NCBI RefSeq assembly: GCF_003369915.1
Contig: NC_046673.1
Coordinates: 20,451,718-20,515,717 of the forward strand
DNA from: Drosophila miranda
Lineage: Eukaryota; Arthropoda; Insecta; Diptera; Drosophilidae
Direction: 5' to 3'
DNA: 64,000 nucleotides
Part shown: piece by piece, positions 11,823-23,075 of the stretch
How the letters are laid out: each line of letters starts with the position of its first letter
How positions within the stretch are numbered: position 1 is the first letter of the stretch
The notes under the pieces: model-generated
Told to the model about the DNA's origin: nothing
What the model saw: the letters and a program-made list of their open reading frames with translations, nothing else
Databases searched by the model: none
Program-made: the position numbers and the translations under genes

Positions 11823-13120
11823 ATGGAAGGTATATTGAGTTTGAGATTCCTCATCCTGATGGCTGTGGTATGTGTGGTCGTGGCACAGACTGCCACAACG
11901 AAGGAACCCATGAGAACCACCACCGGGAAACCTTTGAAAGACATAAAGGAGGCCACAGATAAACGCGATAAACGTCAATTGGTAAGTGAGATTGGGCTTA
12001 AGGATTGGGGATCTACGAGGAGCAAAAAGGTGTAAGCTTTCCCAAAATTCTTGGGAGATATCTGTCCGCCCAGGAGGATCTCTCAAAAAGATAAAACAAA
12101 CCTACTCCTGTCTGTCTGATAAGATTTTTGGGATACAATTTAAGGGCAAAATTCGCTGGCTGTTACGCCCCCATGCAAAGAAGTTTCGATTTCCATTAGA
12201 CATTCTATATGCACCATAATACCATAAATAAATAGTGAACATTCTTGTGGCATCCCTAGTACAACCCCTGGCTTGCTTCTCAATTGCAGGGCAGCAATGT
12301 TGGCGCCGCCGCCAGCACCGGAGGCAATTTCCCCATCTTCTACGATGGGGTCAATGTGAATCCTCCCCTGCAGCCGCTGCAGCCGCTACAGCCCCTGCCA
12401 CCGCTCCAGCAACTGCAACCCTTGCAGCAGCTGCAGCCCATCACCGTGGTACAACCGGGGGCCTCCAATGGCAATCTCCAGGGCCAGCCGCAGACCGGCT
12501 GGCTGCCCAACTTCGGACAGAACTTCGGCCAGAATCTGCCCATCATTGGCACCCTGGTGGGCGGTCTGCCCAACCTGATCAGCAGCCTGGGTCTGGGCAA
12601 CCTCAATGGCGGCTTTGGCACTCTGGGCGGCATCAATCTGGGCAATCTGGGCAACCTGGGCCTGGGCGGACTGACCCCAGTGGTGGCGACAACCGTTCCC
12701 GTACCCGTACCCATCACCGATGTCAGTCCCAGCAATCAACAATGCCCGCTCACCCAGAAGCTCAGCTGTCGCTGCGAGCCACTCATCCAGCTACCCGGCC
12801 TGAAGCCCAGCTCCCAGCTCCGTGGACCCCAGTCCCAGTCCCAGTCGCAGACGCAGCTGGTCCAGATCCTCAGGCAGAACGTGCGCCGCAACGATGATGG
12901 ATCCCAGGAGCTGCGCGTCATCCTCAGCAGCGGGCATGTGGTCTACCAACGTACTGCGAAGGACCTCGGCCAGAGCGGCTACTTTGCCATGAGGATCCAG
13001 ACGGGGCGGTACTTCAACATTTACTACACTGTCAACGACAAGGAGTACACGGTGAGGGCCGATGTCAAGGACGCGCCACCCAGCTCCGATTTCGATGAGG
13101 GCCTCAGTGGACAGATCTAA
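11823..13120 (+). CDS. Secreted PLQ-repeat, Gly/Leu/Asn-rich protein with cuticle-like C-terminus (329 aa)
   Basis: Two exons: 11823-11981 (53 codons) and 12290-13120, joined in phase 0 across a 308-nt intron with donor GTAAGT and acceptor TTGCAG. Residues 1-21 are a signal peptide (LRFLILMAVVCVVVA core). A dibasic DKRDKR site at 46-51 could be cut by a furin-type protease to leave a mature chain starting at Gln52. Exon 2 opens with PLQPLQ-type repeats, continues with a Gly/Leu/Asn low-complexity stretch (GLGNLNGGFGTLGG...), then a small Cys cluster (CPLTQKLSCRC), an SQ-repeat, and a conserved-looking end: DGSQELRVILSSGHVVYQR and YFNIYYTVNDKEYTVRADV. That end matches the C-terminus of the divergent gene at 6214-7441 and resembles the last half of an R&R chitin-binding consensus. 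A structural extracellular or cuticular protein is inferred; the gene name is not known to me. Confidence 0.8.
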
Positions 13121-13357
13121 GAATCGTGCAACGGACTGTCTGCCGATGAGTATCGATTATTGAACGAGGAAGTAAAAGGAAATTAAACATTTGGTTAAAA
13201 GACTTTCTCCGATAAATGGGTATAACACTTGAATGTCCTCCGGCTCCAATCTTTCCTCCCCACATAATCCTCAACGTTCATCGCATAGCCACTTCTTCAA
13301 AAAGTATATAATTCATATTATTTTTTTTTTTAGAACTAAAACTATAAACTAGCCGAA

Positions 13358-13363
13358 AATAAA
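13358..13363 (+). terminator. Poly(A) signal
   Basis: An AATAAA lies 238 nt after the TAA at 13118-13120. It fits the 3' end of the secreted PLQ-repeat gene. Confidence 0.45.
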
Positions 13364-14327
13364 ATACACAACAATGAAACACATTTGTGGAAATTGTCCC
13401 GCTGGGGATTGAAGTTGCAAAGACAAACATTTATGGGCCAGGACCATAAAGTTTTCTGGATGTTGTATTTTATTGCCGCAGTTGGTGTTGGTGGGTGGAG
13501 CACTCTTGAGAGGAACCAGGCAGGGCTAATCTGCCTTGGGTTGTCTGAAACAGGACTTTGGAGAAAGACTCCTTAATATGTAATTACAACGTCCGGGCAG
13601 GGTAGGGCAGAGCAGGGCGAAGGAGTCGGAATCGGAATCGGAATCGGAGTCTTCTTCCTGCCTGCCACTGCCACCAGTTGAAGCTGCTGGTGGATGGTGA
13701 AAAGACAGTGGCTCAAAGACCTCAATCTCCGAATGGCCAAATGGAAATCAAGCCGTAAAATGCAATGTCCTCTACCCTGCTCTGCCCTGCCCTGCCCCTC
13801 AATCCCACGCCATTCGCTCCTCGTTTCAGTTAAGAGCTTTGCCGAGCGGATGCAACTCGAACGAGGATAAGTTCTGCAATGAGCCGGGAACAGGATGACC
13901 GGGAAATGGAAACTGCAGGATACTGCTCGGAACAGCATGAAAGCCGGCAATGCGATATAAAATTAAAAGTTCGCCTTTGTACTTCAGTTCGGGACACTTC
14001 TGACTGGAGGACAAGCTGCACCCTGAGGGTTCTATTTGACCTTTAATTCCGCGTGCATTCAATGAAAGTCGATGTACCAGTTTTGTCAAATGAGTGCGCT
14101 ATTTATCACATATCACAGGCCACTGGTAATTTGGATGCCAAATCGAATACGAAGTCTGAACAAACCAAAGTTGCATTGGCGTGTGGCATTGACGAGGGCC
14201 GCCTTAGAACGGTGCCAGCGCATCCGAGTTATTCTGAAAGAAAAGCTTAAAAGAAAAACTTAAGAGCATTGCAAAGACTTCAGTATAGCACAATAAATAC
14301 CTCACGTTCTGGAACTTCCAACTGGAT
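13364..14327. other. Intergenic, no gene recognised
   Basis: Holds a (CGGAAT) hexamer repeat near 13625-13650 and GGGCA/CTGCC repeats near 13590-13620 and 13770-13800. No supported gene. Confidence 0.45.
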
Positions 14328-14720
14328 TCACGAAGACCAAGCACCGTACCCCTTGCAAACACTCCACATTGTTGGAGGCACCTCCTCCTGGGAAAAAACA
14401 TTTAACAGCACCCAGTCGATGGCTCCTGTCCGGCCTTCGGCCAGCTGCTTGAGATCACTTTTCTTCAGCCGCAGTCCCAGTTTCTTTAGCACGCGATACG
14501 AGAAGACCTCCCAGTTCTGAAGACGGCGAGAAAAGCTGGAGACCGTGGGATAGAACTCCAGCCTGATTGAGGGGCAGATCTTCTTGAGGATCTCCGCCAC
14601 GGGTCGCACGTCGGAGTATGTGTCCCGACGGGATCGCCAGTTCAGGGTGATTCCCTCGCTCTTCAGCCATAAATCAAGCTGAAAACGTTCGCGTTTTGTC
14701 AGCTCACGAATTGTGCCCAT
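14328..14720 (-). CDS. SPEF1-type calponin-homology (CH) domain protein, copy A (130 aa)
   Basis: An intronless frame from ATG at 14720 to TGA at 14328. Residues 5-110 match the N-terminal CH domain of the SPEF1/CLAMP family: an initial helix ending in W18, the YSDVRPVAEILKKICP block at about 35-50 (the DGVLVAEVIKFYFP block of SPEF1), the FYPTVSSFSRRLQNWEVF block at about 56-73, then VLKKLGLRL and a final AIDWVLLNVF helix. Full SPEF1 proteins are longer and have a C-terminal coiled coil; here only about 20 further residues follow. SPEF1 proteins bind and bundle microtubules in axonemes and epithelia, so a sperm-tail or microtubule role is inferred. Copy B at 19574 is about 70% identical over 109 residues. 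Intronless small copies are common among fly testis genes, but expression is not shown by the sequence. Confidence 0.75.
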   Translation of the reverse strand: MGTIRELTKRERFQLDLWLKSEGITLNWRSRRDTYSDVRPVAEILKKICPSIRLEFYPTVSSFSRRLQNWEVFSYRVLKKLGLRLKKSDLKQLAEGRTGAIDWVLLNVFSQEEVPPTMWSVCKGYGAWSS

Positions 14721-16870
14721 GGTGACGCTCAGAAACTATAATTTTCCAACAACTAATACTTCAAAACATCTTTGGTTTAACCGAAATGTGCTTAGAAAAG
14801 ACGCGATTTTTCGTCTGTAAGAACTAATACAATTTTGTTTATATTTTTGTTTTTTCGAAATTTCTGAATCGAAGTGTATCTTACGGAAGTTGAAACTGTT
14901 GTGACTGTTCCAGAGAACACCAGAGAAAAGGCAGGCTGTCATAAATGGAAGGGATTTTCTGTGCTAGCTCGGTTTTGTTTTTCCCTACGAATCAGTGGGT
15001 AACCCACAGGTCGAACCGACTATCGAAATCGATGATGTCTGAATCAGAACCTCTCAGATTCATCACTGTGCCCTCCTTGTGCACCCTCTATTGCCACACT
15101 CTGTTAAATATTGCATAGCCCAAGCGATTGGTTGGGGTTGGGGTCTGGTAACCGCTTCCTCAACTAATTCACCCGACTGTGGCATATGAAAGCTGTTGTT
15201 GTTGTTAGACAGTAGGGAATGGCGTGGCGTGGCGTGTGGCGGGGTCTAGGGGCGAAGCACAACCGCATTGCTCTGTGTAGACGAAAGTTTTTCACAAATC
15301 ATAAATGGGCCCAGGACACAGGACACAGAACCGGACCGGACGGGACGGAACCCTGCACTCTGCAATCGTCAAACCCTAAACTTTTAAAACTCCCCTTAAA
15401 CTTCCGCACACACACACACACCCCCCTCCACCCCCCCTCCTTCCTGAAAGCCCACTTCCGCCTCATTGGTTATGCCAATTGGGGGAAAATTCCCAGGCAG
15501 CAACAATTGAAATTGCCGGACTCGTTGTCGGGTCGGGGGAGTTTGCCATTTGATGGAACTTTAAGCTGCAGCTGACTACTCGCCCTCCCTCTCCCATCAA
15601 TCCCTATGGCCGGCGGTAATTACATATTACCAGATGACTACCATTAAATGCCCCCCAATGCCACTGCCACTACCACTACCACTACAACTAACGTTGGGGG
15701 CTTAAAGCTGGCACAGAAGTATCTTTAAGTGGTGCCGAGTTGCACCACGCATCATTAAATCGACTGAATGCTCCACATTTGGTTCGGTTTGCCGACTGCA
15801 GGACCAGGCCGGGACTGCATCCATTAGCAGAAATGACCAGACGGGGCCAGAGACCCAGACCCGTCGCAACCGCAGACCAACGTGAGTGACCAGCGAGAGC
15901 GAGGCTCGTGACTAGACAGTGTCCGACGGTCTTGCAACACCATCCAGCCCACGCCGGATGACATATGGCAACGTGCCAGCGCTCCACTGAACGCCCCTCC
16001 TGCCAACAACTGCCGCATTGTGTGGCCAAAAAGCGAAACCGCAACTGAGCCTGGAACTGGCCCCGCAACACGGGGCAAGTCCGAGAATCAGAACACACAG
16101 AGCCAAAACCCGGAGCTGCAATAGAGCCCTAGAACCTATTGGCAACGGATGCGAATCGAGAGCGGAAAGCGTGGCAGGTAGCTGGCGGGCGGGAAGAGGG
16201 TAAATCAGTGGGCTGGACGCAGCCAGAGCAAGGCACCATGGAAATGATTAAAATGTATTAGCCAGAATTAAGTTGGTTACGCAGGGAAAGCGAGACGGAG
16301 GGAGGGGCGCAAAGAAGGCCGGACACACAGGTACACAGATCCACATAGTATTGAGAGAGGTAGACAGAGACCTCCATCTAAAGGGTGAGAGAGACAAAGA
16401 CCGAGCCAGTGCATTGGTTTTGACCCGCCCGACACATGTGAATGGCCCAAAAGCATACAAAACATTGGGCTGCTTATGGTTATGGTTTACGGGTGCTTTG
16501 AGGTTAGTTTGGGTTGGACTGAGTAACTAGTTTGGGACTAATGAAAGTTGAATTCAACGGAGTCCTTGCGGACCCCTAAGCTGAAAGTCACCCATAATTT
16601 CCATTACGTATTTTCCATAGCTTATTACGATCTGTTTCCCCACAATAATCTATGCTTTCAACCAGGTTTCTTTTCACTTTCGTCATTACCCATATATTTA
16701 TATAATAGTTTTAGTTTAGTTATACAATGGCTTTTCATGGCTTAGATTAGTTACATGGGATTGTTGTAGCTCTCAAAAGGTTTTACAATATCTTACCATA
16801 TTTCTCCCAAGGGGAGATTAACAATGAGATTATTACGGATTACCGGTTGTGGGATGATATTTTAATCATT
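14721..16870. other. Intergenic, includes a GC-richer block, no gene recognised
   Basis: The 15.2-16.5 kb part is GC-richer than its surroundings and is open in several frames at once on both strands. None of these frames has a recognisable protein family, a consistent start or splice sites, so I read it as non-coding. Confidence 0.4.
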
Positions 16871-18037
16871 TTAAATATATAAAACTAAAACATATCTAAT
16901 ACCCCTAAAGGCTGTCGACTTTCTTTTTTCACAGTCAATGATGAGCTTGTAATTCCAAAAAATTGAAGTCACTAAAGGGTTCGCGATTTGGTTAGTGATG
17001 TTTTCGAAACTCTGTTCGAAATCGTATCCATTTGTATATTCTGTCCTGATTTGCTGGTATTCTGCCTTTGTTGCATACTTTTCGGCAGCAGATGATGGAC
17101 TCACGGACTCGGTCATCTTTGGTTGTCTTATTTTCAGAATAGTTTATAAAAGGTGAGGGTCATCTGGCTACCATATGATTTGGTATATTTTTCTGAGAGA
17201 ATTGTGGATTATTTATTATATGTAAATTGTGGAGGTGTAAACATACTGTATTAGATGTATTGAGGTTTTTATCTGTAATTGTGGTTGTTGTTATAGTTAA
17301 TGTTCGATCGATGTGCTGGAATCGGTTTTTGGTTCGATCTACCAAATTCCGCTGTTACCAAATTTGTAGTCTTGTAGTCCGGTTTAGGCCAGATGGGAGG
17401 TCTGTTGGTGCCCTCATCCCGAGGAAGATCTCCTCGTAGTCCCCTTGACCGTTGGCTATTTTGTACAGCCTTGGCCATCTGGTATTGTATGGTTCCCAAA
17501 TCTCTTTTATCGGCATAGTGCAGCGTAAGGCATCTGGATATCGCCTTCCAATTGAAGGGAACATTATAGCACTCTAATGTCGTATCGGCTTTCCCAATTA
17601 TCTTGTTGCGGACTGTAAAAAGTATTGCAAAATATTTTGGAGTACCTTCCTGATCATCATAGAGCGCAAAAATCCTATCAACTGCCTTTTTCCAAGAGCT
17701 AAATTCAGATCGGACACCGGAAAACACTCGAAGTAATTTCACAACGTCTGGAATTCTATCCAAGTCGTTCAAATTTCCACGATATTCAGGCTTAATTATT
17801 ATATCGGCGAAATTAAGAAAGTCTGAATTTGGGTAGGGAGTGTAGGTCCTTCCAAGTATTTCGAATAGCATAGTTGCTAGTTCTGCCATGTCTGGTATTT
17901 GTTAAATTTGTCTTGTTTTCACTTGAACTTTGAGTTATTCGAATTTTTGATATTTGTACTCCAAAGTCCTTAAAGGTTATTTTCAACTTATTCAGGCTTC
18001 TGTGATCTGGTTCTAGGCTTTTCACTGCATCCAGCAA
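16871..18037 (-). mobile_element. Broken gag relic of a Gypsy-family (errantivirus-like) LTR retrotransposon
   Basis: The longest open piece (17889-17269, minus, 206 codons) has the character of an insect Gypsy-family Gag: an N-terminal helical region, a VRNKIIGKADTTLE segment and a following block with conserved Trp, Cys and His positions, then a basic Asn-rich end. Downstream (17268-16871) gag-like C-terminal sequence continues but is interrupted by stops and frame changes; upstream, 18037-17813 is open in a different frame. No protease, reverse transcriptase, integrase, envelope or recognisable LTR pair is visible in the flanks, so it is a fragment. The AT-rich composition and third-position pattern differ from the neighbouring CH-domain genes. 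The exact subfamily is not assigned. Confidence 0.7.
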
Positions 18038-19573
18038 TCAAATGAATGATCTCGATTCGTACCGGTAATAGTTTCGAGAGTTTTCACTAGTTTACGAAAC
18101 TTATTGTTGTATTGTTCACTGGATCCTTCTTTAGAGGAATATAATTACACGATTGAGAACTGCCTTCATTGAGAATAAATGTTCAACTGAATCTTGAATC
18201 TGTAAATGAATCTGTATAAAGCCTATTGGTGATCGCGGCAGAGGAAAGTCGCCAGCGTTGGACGGCAGAGGAGTCGGCCGCAGGAGTTGGGGGACAGCAT
18301 TAGGTCAGCAGCGGTGGTCGGGGGTGGGGACAGAGAACAGCAAAGTCAGCATTGTCGCAGTCGCGACGTCAAAGAAGGGGTGGGGGTCGGGGCCGGAGGA
18401 CGGCTTCGACGGTTCTCGGGAAAATGCTGGTCGAATTGGATCCAGCGGTACTTGAGAAATACTTTGCTTCGGTAATTTTGTTTGTACTGGAAATGGAAAT
18501 ATGATACAAACATGATATGTACATTCGGTGTTCTTTGAAAGTGAGACACAAACGGATGAATAAACTGAAGAATGTTTATTTTTTTTGTTTGGTTTTGGTT
18601 TTAGAGCATTGAACTCTTCGAACAGGCCACTCTTGAAACAGACCATAGGCTTAACTTATAAGTTATAGCTCTCAATTAGCCGTTAATTTAAATGTGGCAT
18701 TTGTACATATTTGAAAGTTCAATATTTTGATGGTGCGGGCTTTCCAACATTTAAAGCTTTCCAACACTATTTCCAGCGACTTTTCAGAGATGTAATCGCT
18801 GTAATCCCTACCTGTCAAAGTAGTAGGCCGGCAGTTTCCATCATATATAATATTATAGTTCGTATTTATTGTTCCCCAAATCATCACCATAGTTTCAAAT
18901 CAGCGATATTTTTTCCAAATTCTGCCCAAGTTATAATCAGTATATTTCGAAGAAAAGTGTAAGCCCAATTGTGAAGCATTCGTGGATGAATTTTATTTAC
19001 TTCAAAGGTAAGTATGCTCTAGCATTTGCTGCACTATGAGCACAAAATAGTCCTTTAAACTAAAGTTAAAAAATAGCACCATATAGCCATTGTTTCGATA
19101 CGAGCAATCATCTTTTCAACCCATCTTTTGAATTTGAATTTTAAACAAGGATTTTAGTGGTATAATATTGTAATCTACTCATTGAGGCCTACAACCTACT
19201 TTTGGACACGTGCAAAGTACGCTCAAAAGTCGTCATCATTTATTTTTACCATTTCGGGAAATTAAGCCAGATGATGATCAGACTCTTAAGCACTTTCGAA
19301 ACGAGGCTGCAGCAGCCATTTATGCCGAATATTTTCAATTTTCAATGCTTTGAAAAATCCCCTCCATCTAGTATGCTATGACAACCCTGCTGTCAGCTGG
19401 TTTGAGCACAGGCAACCCATAAATTCACAACGCTTTCGACTTCCATAGAACATACAACGTTTGAGAAATACACAAAACAAATTAAATTAATCACAACATT
19501 ACTATTCAAATACACAAATTTCTTCTGTATTCACAAGTTTTGGTCAAAAGAAAAATTAGAATTCCTGAACGCC
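18038..19573. other. Intergenic, no gene recognised
   Basis: The first 200 bp may be leader sequence of the adjacent gag relic. A GC-rich GGGG/GGTCGG patch lies at 18240-18430. The last about 200 bp must hold the promoter of the CH-domain gene at 19574; no TATA box stands out. Confidence 0.4.
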
Positions 19574-20002
19574 ATGTGTAGCATCCGTCAACTGTCTGAA
19601 AAGGAGCGTTCGCTCGTTGATTCATGGCTGGAGAGTGAGGGCGTCGTGTTGAACTCGCGCTCGCGTCGCGATACATACTCCGATGTGCGCCCCGTTGCAG
19701 AGATCCTGAAGAAGATCTACCCCGAAATAGAGCTCGAATGCTATCCCACTGTCAGCAGCTTCGATCGTCGCCTCCAGAACTGGCAAATCTTCGCGTTTCG
19801 GGTGCTCCTGAAGATGGGTCTGCGGCTCCACAATCATGATCTCAAACAGCTGGCCGAAGGCAAGCCAGGGGCCGTCGACTGGGTGCTCTTCAATGCGTTT
19901 GCCCAGGCCGAAAGTTTTCCCAAAATACGGAGCTGTTCCAGGGCCCGTTCCGTGGATGGTGTTTCCACGCGCCAGACCACGAAAAAGTGGAACCATATTT
20001 AA
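19574..20002 (+). CDS. SPEF1-type calponin-homology (CH) domain protein, copy B (142 aa)
   Basis: An intronless frame from ATG at 19574 to TAA at 20000-20002. Residues 5-110 form the same SPEF1-like CH domain as copy A, with identical central blocks SRRDTYSDVRPVAEILKKI and YPTVSSF.RRLQNW and the closing GA.DWVL.N.F helix. By hand alignment 76 of 109 residues are identical to copy A. The C-terminal 30 residues (after FAQAESFPKI) are unlike copy A, basic and Ser/Arg/Thr-rich. GC-rich third positions through the domain support selection for protein coding. The family role (microtubule/axoneme binding) is known for SPEF1; a role for this short form is inference. The two copies point away from each other with the gag relic between them. 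Confidence 0.78.
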   Translation: MCSIRQLSEKERSLVDSWLESEGVVLNSRSRRDTYSDVRPVAEILKKIYPEIELECYPTVSSFDRRLQNWQIFAFRVLLKMGLRLHNHDLKQLAEGKPGAVDWVLFNAFAQAESFPKIRSCSRARSVDGVSTRQTTKKWNHI

Positions 20003-20974
20003 ATGTATGCTGATCCTTGCCGAAAGCGGCGGGCGTTGAGTATGTATTTTGTTAAAATTCAGGAAAATCCTGATCCCTTCTCTCCCTTCAAAAGGTAGAT
20101 GAAGAGTAGCGCAGAAATTGCCCTTTATTATCTTGGGCTATCTATAAGAATGGCCTATCGCCCTATCATCGCCATACAAATTTCAGGTGGGTGGAATTCC
20201 TTTAGAAAAACGGAGAACGGCAGACCTCCAAGTTTAACGTAACCGTTCCCGCCACAGTTCAAAGATGATTGCTGGAGATCCAAGAAGACAGTTTCCCGCC
20301 GGATGCGACTCGATTGGGGATATCATCTACGTGGAACCCGGCCAATGGCACGAGCCTCTGGATGTCCGGGCTACAGTCGAGCTCCATGGATTAGTTTATT
20401 TTAGTAGTACACAGATCACAGATATTTTCATAGCTTGTTCAAAAAGGAAAACACAACCTCTTCTGAATATGGATACATTTACTTTTCAACACAATCTTCT
20501 TGTAGAGCAATGCACTTGTGCGCTTTGGGTGGTAGTGGGGTCCGAACCGAGCGTTGGATCTGAAAATCGGGGATCTTGCACTGATTCTTCCTCGCTTGTT
20601 AGGAAGATTTGCGTTAGGTATTAATCCAATCCTCTAGTACCTCTAGTAGATCTAGAGGATCTCCAATTCTTATCCAACGTCACAGTGGATTCTGCGGTGT
20701 GCCCGTGGCTATGGTCTGCGAAGCGGTTCAGCGCCACCAAGGAGTTGGCCTTGGCAGTGATTCGGGTAGGCGCATGATCTCGTTGCCAGTCGATTGCTCC
20801 TGGTGCGCGAGGCAGTTTCTTTAGTTCGTGAGAACACCTTCCAGTTTTGAGTTTTGGAAGGTGCGTTCACAATCAACTCCGATACTGACCAATACAAATT
20901 ATTCAAAGCTATTTTCTGTATTTTTTGTGGTATTCCTACTGAAATCCTGTAAGGATGTGTCACATAACTTCGAC
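20003..20974. other. Intergenic, no gene recognised
   Basis: The open frame at 20265-20624 begins with GC-rich, coding-like sequence (about 40 codons) and then passes into AT-rich sequence without a recognisable domain. It could be the remnant of a duplicated or decayed gene. I see no conserved family. Confidence 0.35.
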
Positions 20975-21310
20975 CGTTAAAAGAATGTTTGAACTACACT
21001 TGCGTCATCTGTGGGATTCAAAGGAACACTACTGTTATAAACTCCCCCTAGATCGAACAGTGCTGCCAGATAAGCACAATTCATTTATATTTTTATATCA
21101 ATAAGTTTCCTTAATTAAGGGGTCCTTAAGGTTTCCTTAATTCGGTTTTTTTTAATCACGGAATATACATAAGTCAATATAGATTCTAAGGATATCCAAT
21201 TAACGTTGAATCGTTAAAAGAATATTTTAATTCCGCTGGCGTCATTTATGGAAACAAGAGAGAAAAAAGCTTTTATAGGCGCCCCCTAGACCGGACAGTG
21301 CTGCCACACT
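20975..21310 (+). repeat. Two diverged tandem copies of a ~100-bp unit
   Basis: Unit A (20975-21075) and unit B (21212-21313) share the order CGTTAAAAGAAT.TT, GCGTCAT.T.TGG, an A/G-rich middle, ATA..C.CCCCCTAGA.C..ACAG and TGCTGCCA. They are offset by 237-238 bp. Neither has coding character. Confidence 0.6.
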
Positions 21311-21910
21311 AACAGAATTGTCACATTGCCGCTTATCTACTTCATTTCTACTTATAAAAATGGTATTATTTAATTCTACGAGTCACAACAGAATTTGGCT
21401 ATAATATTGTTATTTTCAAAACAAAGATATGTATCCAAGAAATTCGTTCCGCTTGTCGCACAAAAATATCGATGTGGTGCCGATCAGAAACGGTGAGGTG
21501 AGGTACTTTGAAGCCTTTTAATGTTGCTGGGCCATTTTGCCGTGCTGTCCATACCTTTTTTACCTCGCCAGCAACGAAGTCCTCCAGCAACATGTAAGCG
21601 AGAGCGGTCACACTGCCAGAAGAAACGGCAAATGGTCTCACAAATTGTTCTCTGCCTGTCAGCTGTTCGTGAACCAAATTAATAATAATAATAATTATAA
21701 TGTCGACAAGTGGGTATTGAATAATTTAAGCTCAGCCTTAGGTGCAAGATATCGTGGTCTTTTTTTAAGCAGAGATAAGAGCTCGGATGGTACTCTTAAG
21801 AGCCCATTTACGGTATATTTTAAAAACAAGGCGGCATATTTCAGTATATTCCAGAAGTTCAGACGCTAAATGGGCTAAAAAGGTATGGACAACAGGCAAG
21901 ACTCCCGTAA

Positions 21911-22177
21911 GTTTTTTTTTGTTTGACCTTTTTCGCCAAAACCATTTTTCAGACAAAGTCCAATAAAAGCAAGTATTTAGAATAGGCCAGTCAAGTAGAA
22001 AATTTATACATTAATGGGATAAAATTATGTGGGCATGGCTTAATGTGCTATATAGCTGAGAATATTCTACGGAAGATCAAAAACAAGGAATATGTAAAAT
22101 ATAACTTGAATTCGTCAGTATATGAACGGTATATTTTTAAAATGAGACGGAATATTTTGGTATTTATTTGAATCGGG
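21911..22177 (+). repeat. Diverged repeat family, copy 1
   Basis: Starts with a T-run plus GTTTGACCTTTTTCGCCAAAACC, contains TAAAAGCAAGTATT.AGAATA, TAGAAAATTTAT.CAT and GGGATAAAATTATGTGGGCATGGC, and ends with CGTCAGTATATGAACGGTATATTTTTAAAATGAGACGG-type sequence. The same blocks recur in the same order at 22801 and, in shortened form, at 22581. Confidence 0.7.
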
Positions 22178-22580
22178 TAGAATCTGTAATTACCGGTTCA
22201 CAACAATGAGTCCCATTCCATGCACACATACCCTGGGGGAAATGGATGTTATAGAATTGTGAATATGTTTGTCATCCCAGGCAAAAACAATTAATTTTCA
22301 ATATATTTTAATATTATTCAATATTATTTCATATTATTTTCAATATTTCAACGATATTTTAAAGCTTATTGTCTTCTTGCAGAGACCAAGAATAGGTATC
22401 AGGATCGAGATATATATACAAAACACTCATGATATACATGAATATGTCTAAAAAATGTCAATTTAAGAAAAGGTCTTTATTAGTTACGTTTTAGCTTCAT
22501 ATCAATTTATACACTCAAATAAAATTAACAAAATAGGGTATACAAAGGCCTATACTACGGCTTACACGCAATATAGCGAC

Positions 22581-22763
22581 TCTTTTTTTGTTGAACTTTT
22601 TCGTTCAAACCTTTTTTTACAATAAATACAATAAAAGCAAGGATTAAAAACTATCCAATCTTGTAGAAAATTTATTCATTCAATGGGATAAAACTATGTG
22701 GGCATTACTGAAAGATTTAGTTTGTCAGCATTATTCAATGGAATATCAAAATTGAGCAATTTC
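22581..22763 (+). repeat. Diverged repeat family, copy 2 (short)
   Basis: Shares the TTTTTTTGTTGAACTTTTTCGTTCAAACC start, AATAAAAGCAAGGATTAA, GTAGAAAATTTATTCATT and GGGATAAAACTATGTGGGCA with the other copies, but lacks the terminal GGTATATTTT block. Confidence 0.65.
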
Positions 22764-22800
22764 CTTTTTCGTTTGTTTTGATTGACCCATTTGGCTACTT

Positions 22801-23075
22801 GTTTTTTGTTTGACTTATTTCGCTAAGACCTCTTTTTACGCAAAATGCAATAAAAGCAAGTATTAAGAATACACTAGTTAAATAGAAAATTTATTCATCA
22901 ACCGTATAAAATTATGATGGCATGGCTAAATGTTCTATATGGCTAGTAATATTCGACGGAATATCAAAAACGAGGAATATGTATACTAACTTCGTCAGTA
23001 TATTTACGGTATATTTTGAAAACGAGATGGTATCGACATATATATTTCTGAGGGTCGGACGGTATATTTTATCGA
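22801..23075 (+). repeat. Diverged repeat family, copy 3, abutting the Tpst promoter
   Basis: Most complete copy: TTTGTTTGACTTATTTCGCTAAGACC start, GCAATAAAAGCAAGTATTAAGAATA, TAGAAAATTTATTCATC, TGGCATGGCTAAATGTTCTATATGGCTA, CGTCAGTATATTTACGGTATATTTTG, then GGGTCGGACGGTATATTTTATCG. It ends a few bases before the CGGCCACACTG motif of the promoter. Confidence 0.7.

Noticed and set aside
12340..12921. Long minus-strand and alternate-frame ORFs over the secreted PLQ gene
   Set aside because: Shadows of the repetitive GC-rich coding exon on the + strand.
15219..16530. Overlapping ORFs in the GC-richer block
   Set aside because: Open in several frames at once, no shared start, no family, no splice structure.
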